Below, in pieces: positions 44,068 through 51,750 of a stretch of 64,000 nucleotides of DNA (its first letter is position 1; every line of letters begins with the position of its first letter). The stretch covers positions 62,001 through 126,000 of the forward strand of contig NZ_FNCE01000007.1 in assembly GCF_900100655.1 (NCBI RefSeq), given 5' to 3'. Under the pieces are notes generated by a model. The model did not search any database and had not been told where the DNA came from. It saw nothing but the letters and a program-made list of their open reading frames with translations. The translations under genes were made by a program, and so were the position numbers. The stretch comes from Limimonas halophila (GTDB lineage Bacteria; Pseudomonadota; Alphaproteobacteria; Kiloniellales; Rhodovibrionaceae).

Positions 44068-45381
44068 ATGCGTATCGTCGATCGCCGCCTCAATCCCCAG
44101 GGCAAGAACCTCGGCAACCGCCAGCGGTTCATCAAACGCGCCCGCTCCCAGGTCCGCGAGGCCGTCAAGCGCAACATCCGCGACCGCAGCGTCACCGACA
44201 ACGAATCCGGCGAAACCGTCTCCATCCCCGCCGACGGCATCCACGAGCCCCAGTTCGAGCCGGACACCCAAATCGGCCGGCGGGACCGCGTCTTCACCGG
44301 CAATCGCGAGTTCCGCGAGGGCGACCGCATTCCCCGCCCGGAGGGCGGTGGCGGTGGTGGCGGCGGCCAGGCCAGCGAGGACGGCGAGGGCGAGGACTCC
44401 TTCGTCTTCACCCTCACCCGCGACGAATTCCTCGACATGCTGTTCGAGGACCTGGAGCTGCCGGACATGATCAAGCAGCAGCTCACGGCCGAGGACAGCC
44501 CCAAGCTTCAGCGGGCGGGCTACGCCACCACGGGCCCGCCCAACCGCCTGAACATGGTCAACACGCTGCGCCGCTCCCTGGTCCGCCGAAAGGCGCTGGG
44601 ACGGCCCAACCAGGCCGCCATCGAGCAGATGGAGCGCGAGCTGGAGCGGCTGAAGAGCGGGGAGATCACGCCCGCCGACGGCCAGCCGGCCGAAAAGCGC
44701 ATCGAAGAGCTGGAGGAAACCATCCGCCGGGCGCGCGAAAAGCGCGGGCGCGTGCCCTACATCGACCCCATGGACCTGCGCTTCAACCGCTACGAGCGCG
44801 TCCCCCAGCCCATCGCCCAGGCCGTGATGTTCTGCCTGATGGACGTCTCGGCCTCGATGGACGAAACCAAGAAGGACCTCGCCAAGCGCTTCTTCATGCT
44901 GCTCCACCTCTTCCTGGAGCGGCGCTACGACAAGGTGGACGTCGTCTTCATCCGCCACACCAACCAGGCCTGCGAGGTGGACGAGGAAACCTTCTTCCAC
45001 GGCCGCCAGACGGGCGGAACCATCGTCTCTTCCGCGCTGCGCGAGATGCTGCGCGTGGTGGACGAGCGCTACCCGCTGGACGCCTGGAACGTCTACGTCG
45101 CCCAGGCCTCCGACGGCGACGACGTCCCCGCCGACGTGCCCGTGTGCTCGCAGCTGCTCGCCGAGCGCGTGCTGCCGATGACGCAGTACATGGCCTACAT
45201 CGAGGTGGGCGCGAGTCCCGACGACCGCCCCGGCTTCCACGCCGGCCCCAGCGATCTGTGGAAGGGCTACGCCCAGGTCGCGGAGATCGACGCGCGCCTG
45301 CAGATGCGCCGCGTCGAGGATGCGCGCGACATCTACCCCGTCTTCCGCGGCCTGTTCAGCACCGAGGAGACCGCGTCGTGA
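44068..45381 (+). CDS. yeaH: YeaH/YhbH family protein (DUF444)
   Basis: A 437-residue protein of the DUF444 family with a von Willebrand A-like C-terminal domain. The MIDAS-like motif is MDVSASMDETKKDLAKRF near residue 260. The N-terminal part has the family's RIVDRRLNPQGKNLGNRQRF and a poly-Gly linker near residue 95. It is the middle gene of the PrkA operon and may be a partner or substrate of the kinase. Its stop overlaps the SpoVR start (GTGA), which shows translational coupling. Confidence 0.95.
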   Translation: MRIVDRRLNPQGKNLGNRQRFIKRARSQVREAVKRNIRDRSVTDNESGETVSIPADGIHEPQFEPDTQIGRRDRVFTGNREFREGDRIPRPEGGGGGGGGQASEDGEGEDSFVFTLTRDEFLDMLFEDLELPDMIKQQLTAEDSPKLQRAGYATTGPPNRLNMVNTLRRSLVRRKALGRPNQAAIEQMERELERLKSGEITPADGQPAEKRIEELEETIRRAREKRGRVPYIDPMDLRFNRYERVPQPIAQAVMFCLMDVSASMDETKKDLAKRFFMLLHLFLERRYDKVDVVFIRHTNQACEVDEETFFHGRQTGGTIVSSALREMLRVVDERYPLDAWNVYVAQASDGDDVPADVPVCSQLLAERVLPMTQYMAYIEVGASPDDRPGFHAGPSDLWKGYAQVAEIDARLQMRRVEDARDIYPVFRGLFSTEETAS

Positions 45382-46967
45382 CGACCGATCCCCGCACCGA
45401 CGACACCGCGGCCGCGACGGCGCCCGAACCGGCGGCGCCGGCCAGCGGTCTGCTCTACGAGGGCCCGGAGTGGGACTTCCCCACGGTCCGGCGCGCCTTC
45501 GACGCCATCGAAAAGATCGGCCACGAGGAGTTGGGTCTCAGCCTCTACCCCACGCGGCTGGAGGTCATCAACGCCGAGCAGATGCTGGACGCCTACGCCA
45601 GCGTGGGCATGCCCACGATGTACCGCCACTGGGCCTTCGGGAAGCGCTTCGTCCAGCACGAAACCATGTACCGCCGCGGCTTCTCCGGGCTGGCGCTGGA
45701 AATCGTCATCAATTCCAACCCCAGCCTGTGCTACATCATGGAAGAAAACACCATGACGATGCAGGCCACCGTCATGGCGCACGCGGCCGTCGGCCACAAC
45801 CACTTCTTCAAGAACAACCGCCTGTTTCAGGAATGGACCGACCCCGAGGCCATTCTGGACTACCTCAGCTTCGCCAAGAGCTACATCGCCGCCTGCGAGG
45901 AAAAGTACGGCGTCGACGCCGTCGAGCGCACCCTTGATGCTGCTCACGCCCTTCAGGGCCAGGGCGTCGACCGCTCCACGGGCCGCGGCCGGCGCATGAA
46001 CGCGCTCGCCGAGCAGGAGCGCGTCTCCGAGATGAACCGCCGCAACCGCGAGGGCGAGCAGGACCTCTGGCTGCGCACCGTTCCCGTCAGGCGCGACCTC
46101 GTCGCCGGCGATGCCGAGGACCTGGAGCGCGCCGCCGAAGCCCGCTCGATGGGCCTGCCCGAGGAAAACCTGCTCTACTTCCTGGAAAAGCACGCCCCGC
46201 GCCTGCGCGAATGGCAGCGCGAATTGCTGCGCATCGTGCGCAACATCGCCACCTACTTCGAGCCCCAAAAGCAGACCAAGATGATGAACGAGGGCTGCGC
46301 GTGCTGGTGCCACTACACCATCATGAACATGCTGCACGACCGCGGCCTGATCGATGACGCCTCCTTCATGGAGTTCCTGCACCTCCACGCCAACGTCATC
46401 ACGCAGCCCGACTACGACGACCGCCGCTACTCCGGCATCAACCCCTACGCGCTCGGCTTCGCCATGACCCGCGACATCGAGCGCATCTGCACCGAGCCCA
46501 CGGACGAGGACCGCGAGTGGTTCCCGCAGATCGCCGGCAACCAGAAGCCCGTGGAAACGCTGTGCGAGGCCTGGGCGGGCTACCGCGACGAAAGCTTCAT
46601 CCGCCAGTACCTCTCGCCCAAGCTCATCCGCGACTTCCGCTTCTTCCGCCTGGACGACGACAGCGAGGAACCGGAAATCGTCGTCGATTCCATCCACGAC
46701 GAGCGCGGCTACCGCCGCATCCGCCAGGGCCTCGCCAACCTCTACGACCCGGCCTGCACCGAACCCCGCATCGAGGTCGTCGGCGCCGACATTCACGGCG
46801 ACCGCACGCTCACGCTCCAGCACACCGTGCGCGAAGGCCGCCTGCTCGATGCCCTGGAAACCCGGCGCACCCTCCGCCACCTGACCTGGCTGTGGGGCTA
46901 CCACGTGCGCCTGACCGAAGTGGACGCCGAAACCGGCCACGTCTACGCGGAACACGAAAACCTCTAG
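45378..46967 (+). CDS. SpoVR family protein (YcgB type)
   Basis: A 529-residue protein of the SpoVR/YcgB family of unknown biochemical role, found with PrkA and YeaH in many proteobacteria. Family segments are YPTRLEVINAEQMLDAYASVG, INSNPSLCYIMEENTMTMQ, TKMMNEGCACWCHYTIMN and INPYALGFAMTRDIERI. The GTG at 45378 overlaps the yeaH stop by four bases. At the 3' end the stop codon TAG forms the loop of a 7-bp hairpin (46958-46975), the first unit of repeat cluster B. Confidence 0.95.
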   Translation: MTTDPRTDDTAAATAPEPAAPASGLLYEGPEWDFPTVRRAFDAIEKIGHEELGLSLYPTRLEVINAEQMLDAYASVGMPTMYRHWAFGKRFVQHETMYRRGFSGLALEIVINSNPSLCYIMEENTMTMQATVMAHAAVGHNHFFKNNRLFQEWTDPEAILDYLSFAKSYIAACEEKYGVDAVERTLDAAHALQGQGVDRSTGRGRRMNALAEQERVSEMNRRNREGEQDLWLRTVPVRRDLVAGDAEDLERAAEARSMGLPEENLLYFLEKHAPRLREWQRELLRIVRNIATYFEPQKQTKMMNEGCACWCHYTIMNMLHDRGLIDDASFMEFLHLHANVITQPDYDDRRYSGINPYALGFAMTRDIERICTEPTDEDREWFPQIAGNQKPVETLCEAWAGYRDESFIRQYLSPKLIRDFRFFRLDDDSEEPEIVVDSIHDERGYRRIRQGLANLYDPACTEPRIEVVGADIHGDRTLTLQHTVREGRLLDALETRRTLRHLTWLWGYHVRLTEVDAETGHVYAEHENL

Positions 46968-47215
46968 CGAGGTTTATCGCACCTGTCACTCGACACCGGC
47001 GTAAACGGTAGGCCGTTTAATCCCTCGTGTCATTCGACACCGGCGTCGCGGCGAAATGATTGGGTCACTCACGACCAAAGATGATCTTTGGAAACATCAG
47101 TCACGCAACACCGGCGTTAAACGGTAGGCCGTTTAATCCCATCCATCATTCGACACCGGCGCTGCGTCGAAATGATTGGGTCTCTCACGACCGATCGTGA
47201 ACACGAGGGCGTTAA
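46958..47215 (+). repeat. Mosaic palindromic repeat cluster B
   Basis: Hairpins: AAACCTC-TAGC-GAGGTTT (46958-46975, loop contains the SpoVR stop), AAACGG-TAGG-CCGTTT (47003-47018), CCAAAGATGATCTTTGG (47075-47091) and a second AAACGG-TAGG-CCGTTT (47119-47134). They are joined by the linker TCATTCGACACCGGCG and by ATGATTGGGTCTCTCACGAC. Stems covary with cluster A at 37587 (GC to CG, GC to AT pairs). From 47216 to the desaturase gene nothing else is recognised. Confidence 0.87.
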
Positions 47216-47387
47216 ACCCCATCCGACACGCCACGCGCCGTTTGCGCGCCCGGTACATACCTAGGTTAGTGCGAGCCTCCCGCGGCTGCGCGACGATCGG
47301 GGCGATCTGAACCACCGAGCGCGACGCGGGCGCACCGGACGTGCGTGCGCTCGCTGGCGGGATGTCCCCCGCGCGGCGCCCGAAAGG

Positions 47388-48431
47388 ATGCCCATCGCCA
47401 TGACCGCCGAGACGGCCGACGCCGACCCCATTACCGACACGGCGGCCCTGCGCCGGGCCGTCGCCGAGCACCAGGGCCCCATCCTGCGCCACAGCCTGAG
47501 CCAGATCGCCTCCTCCTTCGGCGGCTTCGCGGGGGTGTGCGCGGCGATGTACCTGCTGCTGGACGTGTCGGTCTGGCTCGCGCTGCCGCTGGCGCCGCTG
47601 GCCGCGGGCTTTCTCGTGCGCATCTTCATCATCCAGCACGATTGCGGCCACGGCGCCTTCTTCCGCTCGCGGCGCGCCAACGACCACCTGGGCCGCATCT
47701 GCAGCCTGCTCACGCTGACGCCCTATTCCAGCTGGCGCCGCCAGCACGCCGGCCACCACGGCATCTGGAACGACCTGGACCGCCGGGACACGGGCGCGGA
47801 CATCTATTCCGACTGTTTAACGGTTGCGGAGTACCGCGCCCTCACCCCGCGCCAGCGCTTCTGGCACCGTGCGGTCCGGCATCCGCTGGTGGCGCATATC
47901 CTGATCCCGCCGCTGGTGTTCCTCGTCCTCTACCGCGTGCCCTTCGACACGCCGAAGGCCCGCAAGCGCGAGCGCCGGGGCGTCTACCTCACCGATCTGG
48001 CGCTGCTCGTCGGCTACGGCGGCCTCGGCGCGCTGGTCGGCTTCGGGCCGATGGCGGCGGTGCAGGGGCCGGTGATGGCCGTTGGCGCGATCGTCGGCGT
48101 GTGGCTGTTCTCCGTCCAGCACCGCTTCGAGGAGACGTGGTGGGCGCGCAACGACGACTGGAGCTTCGGCAAGGCCGCACTGCACGGCTCCTCCTTCCTG
48201 CGGCTGCCGCGCGTCTTGCAGTGGTTCACGGGCAACATCGGCTACCACCACGTCCACCACCTGAACCCGCGCGTGCCCAACTACCGCCTGGAAGCGGCCC
48301 ACAACCGCATCGCGGCCGATTGCACCGTGCCCGAGCTGACCCTGCGCGACGGCCTGCTCGCCCCGCGCCACGTGCTGTGGGACGAGGAGAACGACCGCAT
48401 GGTCCCCTTCCGCGCCGCGTCCACCGCCTGA
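47388..48431 (+). CDS. Membrane fatty acid desaturase
   Basis: A diiron desaturase of 347 residues (343 if the second ATG at 47400 is used). The three His boxes are present: HDCGHG, RRQHAGHH and HHVHH (GYHHVHHLNP). Hydrophobic pairs of helices lie between them. It would introduce double bonds into membrane acyl chains, possibly for adaptation to salt or cold. It stands alone after repeat cluster B, without a reductase or ferredoxin neighbour. Ribosome binding signals are weak for both starts. Confidence 0.9.
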   Translation: MPIAMTAETADADPITDTAALRRAVAEHQGPILRHSLSQIASSFGGFAGVCAAMYLLLDVSVWLALPLAPLAAGFLVRIFIIQHDCGHGAFFRSRRANDHLGRICSLLTLTPYSSWRRQHAGHHGIWNDLDRRDTGADIYSDCLTVAEYRALTPRQRFWHRAVRHPLVAHILIPPLVFLVLYRVPFDTPKARKRERRGVYLTDLALLVGYGGLGALVGFGPMAAVQGPVMAVGAIVGVWLFSVQHRFEETWWARNDDWSFGKAALHGSSFLRLPRVLQWFTGNIGYHHVHHLNPRVPNYRLEAAHNRIAADCTVPELTLRDGLLAPRHVLWDEENDRMVPFRAASTA

Positions 48432-48512
48432 CGCCCGAAGCGGGTTTTGACAGCCAGCCTCGGTGCAGCCGACCATTCGCATGCACCTCACGCATGGCCG
48501 GGAGCCGCGCGC

Positions 48513-49448
48513 ATGACCCGCTTCACCCCAAGCCGCCGCCGTGTGCTTCAGGGCGCGGGCGCCATGGCGCTCGCCGCCGCCGTGCCGGGTGGCCGCCGCG
48601 CCGTCGCGGCCGCCGGCGGCATGACCACGCGCGCCATCCCCGCCAGCGGCGAAGAGGTGCCGGTCATCGGCCTGGGCACGGCGCGCACCTTCAACGTCTC
48701 CCCGGCCGGCGACCTCGCGCCGCAGCGCGGCGTGCTGGAAGCCTTCCACGCCGAGGGCGGCCGGCTGGTGGACACCTCGCCCATGTACGGCCGCGCCGAG
48801 GACGTCGTCGGCAAGCTGGCGGCGGACCTCGGCATCACCGGCGACCTCTTCATGGCCACCAAGGTCTGGACCAACGGCGAGCAGGCCGGGATCGAGCAGA
48901 TGCAGCGCTCGGAAGAGCGCCTGGGCGTCGAGCGCCTGGACCTCAACCAGGTCCACAACCTGCGCGACCTGCGCACGCACCTGAACACCCTCAAGCGCTG
49001 GCGCGAGGACGGCCGCGTGCGCTACATCGGCGTCACGCACTACACGGACTCCGCCCACGACGACCTGGCCCGCGTGGTGCGCGAGGAGCCCATCGACTTC
49101 GTGCAGTTCAACTACAACATCGCCGCCCGCAACGCCGAGGCCGAGCTGCTCCCCGCCGTGGCGGACAAGGGCGTCGCCACCCTCATCAACGAGCCGTTCG
49201 AGAGCGGGCGCCTCTTTTCCCGCGTCGGCAACCGGTCCGTGCCCGAATGGATGCGCGACGAGCTGGGGATCGAAAGCTGGGCGCAGGTCTTCCTCACGTT
49301 CATCGCCGGGCACCCGGCCGTCACCTGCGCCATCCCCGCCACCAGCGACCCCGAGCACGCGCGCGACAACACCCGCGCCGGCCACGGCCCCATGCCCGAC
49401 GCCAAACAGCGCCAGCGCATGGCCAAGGCGTTCGAGGCGCCAAACTGA
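48513..49448 (+). CDS. Tat-exported aldo/keto reductase
   Basis: A 311-residue aldo/keto reductase with an N-terminal twin-arginine signal (SRRRVLQGAGAMALAAAVPG), suggesting export in folded form. The TIM-barrel enzyme keeps the catalytic Asp (VDTSPMYGRAED), Tyr, Lys (FMATKVW) and a His near QVHN. The start ATG 48513 (GGGAG upstream) gives an intact Tat signal. The stop codon TGA lies within the palindromic repeat AAACTG-ATAGG-CAGTTT. Its NAD(P)H supply in the periplasm is unclear. Confidence 0.85.
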   Translation: MTRFTPSRRRVLQGAGAMALAAAVPGGRRAVAAAGGMTTRAIPASGEEVPVIGLGTARTFNVSPAGDLAPQRGVLEAFHAEGGRLVDTSPMYGRAEDVVGKLAADLGITGDLFMATKVWTNGEQAGIEQMQRSEERLGVERLDLNQVHNLRDLRTHLNTLKRWREDGRVRYIGVTHYTDSAHDDLARVVREEPIDFVQFNYNIAARNAEAELLPAVADKGVATLINEPFESGRLFSRVGNRSVPEWMRDELGIESWAQVFLTFIAGHPAVTCAIPATSDPEHARDNTRAGHGPMPDAKQRQRMAKAFEAPN

Positions 49449-49680
49449 TAGGCAGTTTGACCCCATCAGTCAGTCAACCGGACGCCTTCCAAACGCGATG
49501 TTTGCGTCAATCTTGGGGAAGGGTGCGGCCCCACCGTCGCGTCGAGACGTAGGGCGGATTCGCCGCGTAAGCGGCAATCCGCCAAACTGATAGGCAGTTT
49601 GACCCCATCAGTCAGTCGACCGGACGCTTTCCAAACACGATGTTTGCGTCAATCTTGGGGAAAGTGCCGGCCCCGCAGGG
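49442..49680 (+). repeat. Two copies of the mosaic palindromic repeat (group C)
   Basis: Copies start at 49442 and 49584. Each has hairpin AAACTG-ATAGG-CAGTTT, then GACCCCATCAGTCAGTC, ACCGGACG, a second hairpin (CAAAC with GTTTG around a variable centre, for example 49490-49504) and CAATCTTGGGGAA. They are nearly identical and separated by a GCGGATTCGCC / AAGCGGCAATCCGCC inverted stretch. The same parts occur inverted at 14504-14591. Confidence 0.85.
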
Positions 49681-49683
49681 CGG

Positions 49684-50010
49684 ATGATACCGCCGAGTTG
49701 ACGAAATCATCGACCCCAACCCCCTCTATGATCTCCCACTTGCACGCCACAGGCGTGCCACTGCGTGTGGCGCGCCTGTGGCGCGCGAGGCGAGCAAAGC
49801 TCGCCTGTCCCCCTCCACGGCAAGGGGGAGATGGGTTTGGGGGGTCAGCCCGAAACCCAGAGGGGGATGGGGCCATGCTCTCGCACGTATGATACCGCCG
49901 AGTTGATGAAGTCATAAGCCTCATCCCCCTCTGCCTTTCGCGCAGGTTTGCGCGAAAGCCATCTCCCCCTTCTCCTTCAGGAGAAGGGGGAGATTATAGA
50001 GGGGGTTGAG
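49684..50010. repeat. RIME-like palindromic intergenic elements
   Basis: Dense perfect inverted repeats are present: GCACGCC/GGCGTGC at 49742-49758, AGGCGAGC/GCTCGCCT at 49788-49806, CTTTCGCGCA/TGCGCGAAAG at 49934-49957, and a 14-bp stem at 49961-49974 with 49979-49992 (loop TTCA). Direct repeats ATGATACCGCCGAGTTGA begin near 49685 and 49888. The arrangement resembles rhizobial RIME-type palindromic elements. The gap 49449-50174 holds no gene. Confidence 0.75.
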
Positions 50011-50174
50011 GCCGTCACGATGACCAAGTCATGTCATTGGCTCGATCGTATGATTTCATTGGCTCGCTGGTATAAGCCGCGTAAGCGGCAATCCGCCGAA
50101 ACCCAGCACACCCTCCCCAACCGGCCGCCGGTTTGCTACCCTCGCGCGTGCATACGCCATCGCGGAGGATGCCC

Positions 50175-50585
50175 ATGATCCCCGGCCTCGGCCCCGCCAC
50201 GAGCGGCCTTCAAGCCGCGCAGACGCGCTTGCAGACCTCGGCGGCCAACGTCGCCAACACGCGCAGCGTGGGCGCCGAAGACGCGGACGGCCCGGCGCGG
50301 ACGGAGCAGGGCCGCAACGCCTTCCGCCCGCAGCGCGTGGTGCAACAGGCGAGCGAAACCGGCGGCGTGCGCACCGACACCGCGCCCGTGCGCCCCACCT
50401 CCGTCCAGCAGTTCCAGCCGGACGCGCCGAGCGCGAACGATCAGGGCCTCGTCAACCGCCCGAACGTCAGCTTCGTGCAGGAAACCGTCACCCAGATCGA
50501 AGCCCGCGCCCAATTCTCCGCCAACCTCACAACCATCGACCGCGCCACTGAAATGCGCGACAGCCTGTTGGATATCGAGCTATAG
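50175..50585 (+). CDS. Short flagellar-rod-like protein
   Basis: A 136-residue protein whose N terminus (GLQAAQTRLQTSAANVANTRS) resembles the conserved start of flagellar rod and hook proteins. Its C terminus (NVSFVQETVTQIEARAQFSA then NLTTIDRA) resembles their conserved end, with a shortened low-complexity centre. Such FlgC-like proteins assemble in the axial structure, but no flagellar gene is nearby and the size matches only a minimal rod subunit. GGAGG at 50164 selects the ATG at 50175. It could be a stray flagellar component or a repurposed coiled coil. Confidence 0.72.
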   Translation: MIPGLGPATSGLQAAQTRLQTSAANVANTRSVGAEDADGPARTEQGRNAFRPQRVVQQASETGGVRTDTAPVRPTSVQQFQPDAPSANDQGLVNRPNVSFVQETVTQIEARAQFSANLTTIDRATEMRDSLLDIEL

Positions 50586-50787
50586 GCCCCGCCCTACAGC
50601 AGCCTCGTCTCCTTCCTTATGGCGAAACGCAGAATCAAAGCCCTGACATAATTCTATACCCCACTTTCAAGAGACCTCTGGCGAACTCCCGATCGTGATT
50701 GACACCGGTGATACCCCTAGCACTTGCAACCGCGCCCGCATTCTTTAGGATGGTAGAGAACCACATAGAGCGGCGACACTCCAAGCT

Positions 50788-51750
50788 TTGACTGACCCTA
50801 AAGAGATATCAAACTTACTCCACGATTTAGCGCGCGGCAGAGCCGCAGACATAGAAAGCGTCCTTAAACCTGTCACGCGGGATGACCATGTTTACGGGAC
50901 CAGAGTATTAACTCATTGCCACTGCCTCCAACTCGACGGCAATGGAAGGCCAAGAGTTAATGACCTAGCGGAAAAGATCGCCCATAATGTTATCGAATAT
51001 TGCATTCCTAGAACAAAAATAAATAAAGCATACGAGAAAATGCATAAATATGGAGACGCATCGGAATTCGTTCGATTGACTCGACGAGCTACAAACCTTT
51101 TTACTCCTTTGGAGAAAAGTGGCGAGGGCGGTGAGCTCTTACTGTTCACATTTGCAGAACGAGTACTTAAACTACCACAGCTGCTATGCAAAATGGATCT
51201 CAAGACTAACAGCAACATGCACATACATGGCGCGGACGGGGTCCATTGCGGAGTCTCCGATGATAAAAGACGTCTTTTGTTGTACTGGGGAGAATCCAAG
51301 ATCTATCAAGATTTTTCTACTGCTTGCAACGATTGCCTAGAAAGTCTCGCCAAACTCCTTCTGTCCCGTTCCAGCGCCGACGGTGAAATCGCGCGAGATC
51401 TACAACTGTTAAGTGGGCGGCTTAATGTAGCGAATGAAGAACTGGAACTGGCGTTGCAAAGCTTCTTAGATCCAGATGAACCGGGCTGGAATGACACCGA
51501 GATGAGTGGTCTTTGCCTAGTCGGATTCGATTATGAGAACTATCCTGCTGGCCCAAACGAATCGACACTAAACGACATATCGAGACAAATTCGACAAAAT
51601 ATCCCAGACTGGAAAAGTCACATAAGTCGCTCTGCGGATAAAAAACACGTAACGGAATTCAATATACATTTCATATTAGTTCCGCTGAACTCTGCTGAAC
51701 AGTTTCGTCAATCGTTCAAACGCACGTTGGGCTTGAGAAATGACAAATAA
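50788..51750 (+). CDS. hamA: Hachiman anti-phage system nuclease subunit HamA (DUF1837)
   Basis: A 320-residue DUF1837 protein. The PD-(D/E)xK-like nuclease set is visible: E116 (GEGGELLLFTFAERV), D150 in HIHGADGVH (147-153) and E169-x-K171 in WGESKIY. HamA is a DNase held inactive by HamB until activated by damaged or phage DNA. The only plausible start in frame is a TTG (50788) after a stop at 50746, with a weak ribosome binding site. The gene is much richer in A and T than its neighbours, a sign of transfer. It overlaps hamB by 11 nt. The AbpA protein of E. coli belongs to the same broad family. Confidence 0.88.
   Translation: MTDPKEISNLLHDLARGRAADIESVLKPVTRDDHVYGTRVLTHCHCLQLDGNGRPRVNDLAEKIAHNVIEYCIPRTKINKAYEKMHKYGDASEFVRLTRRATNLFTPLEKSGEGGELLLFTFAERVLKLPQLLCKMDLKTNSNMHIHGADGVHCGVSDDKRRLLLYWGESKIYQDFSTACNDCLESLAKLLLSRSSADGEIARDLQLLSGRLNVANEELELALQSFLDPDEPGWNDTEMSGLCLVGFDYENYPAGPNESTLNDISRQIRQNIPDWKSHISRSADKKHVTEFNIHFILVPLNSAEQFRQSFKRTLGLRNDK

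Noticed and set aside
37587-47215. Regularly spaced repeats resembling a CRISPR array
   Set aside because: Units are irregular in length, the repeats themselves vary with compensatory changes, spacers are not unique, and no cas genes are present. They fit mosaic palindromic elements instead.
50699-50727. TTGACA as a -35 element for hamA
   Set aside because: The -10 position reads ACTTGC, which does not resemble TATAAT; too weak to annotate.
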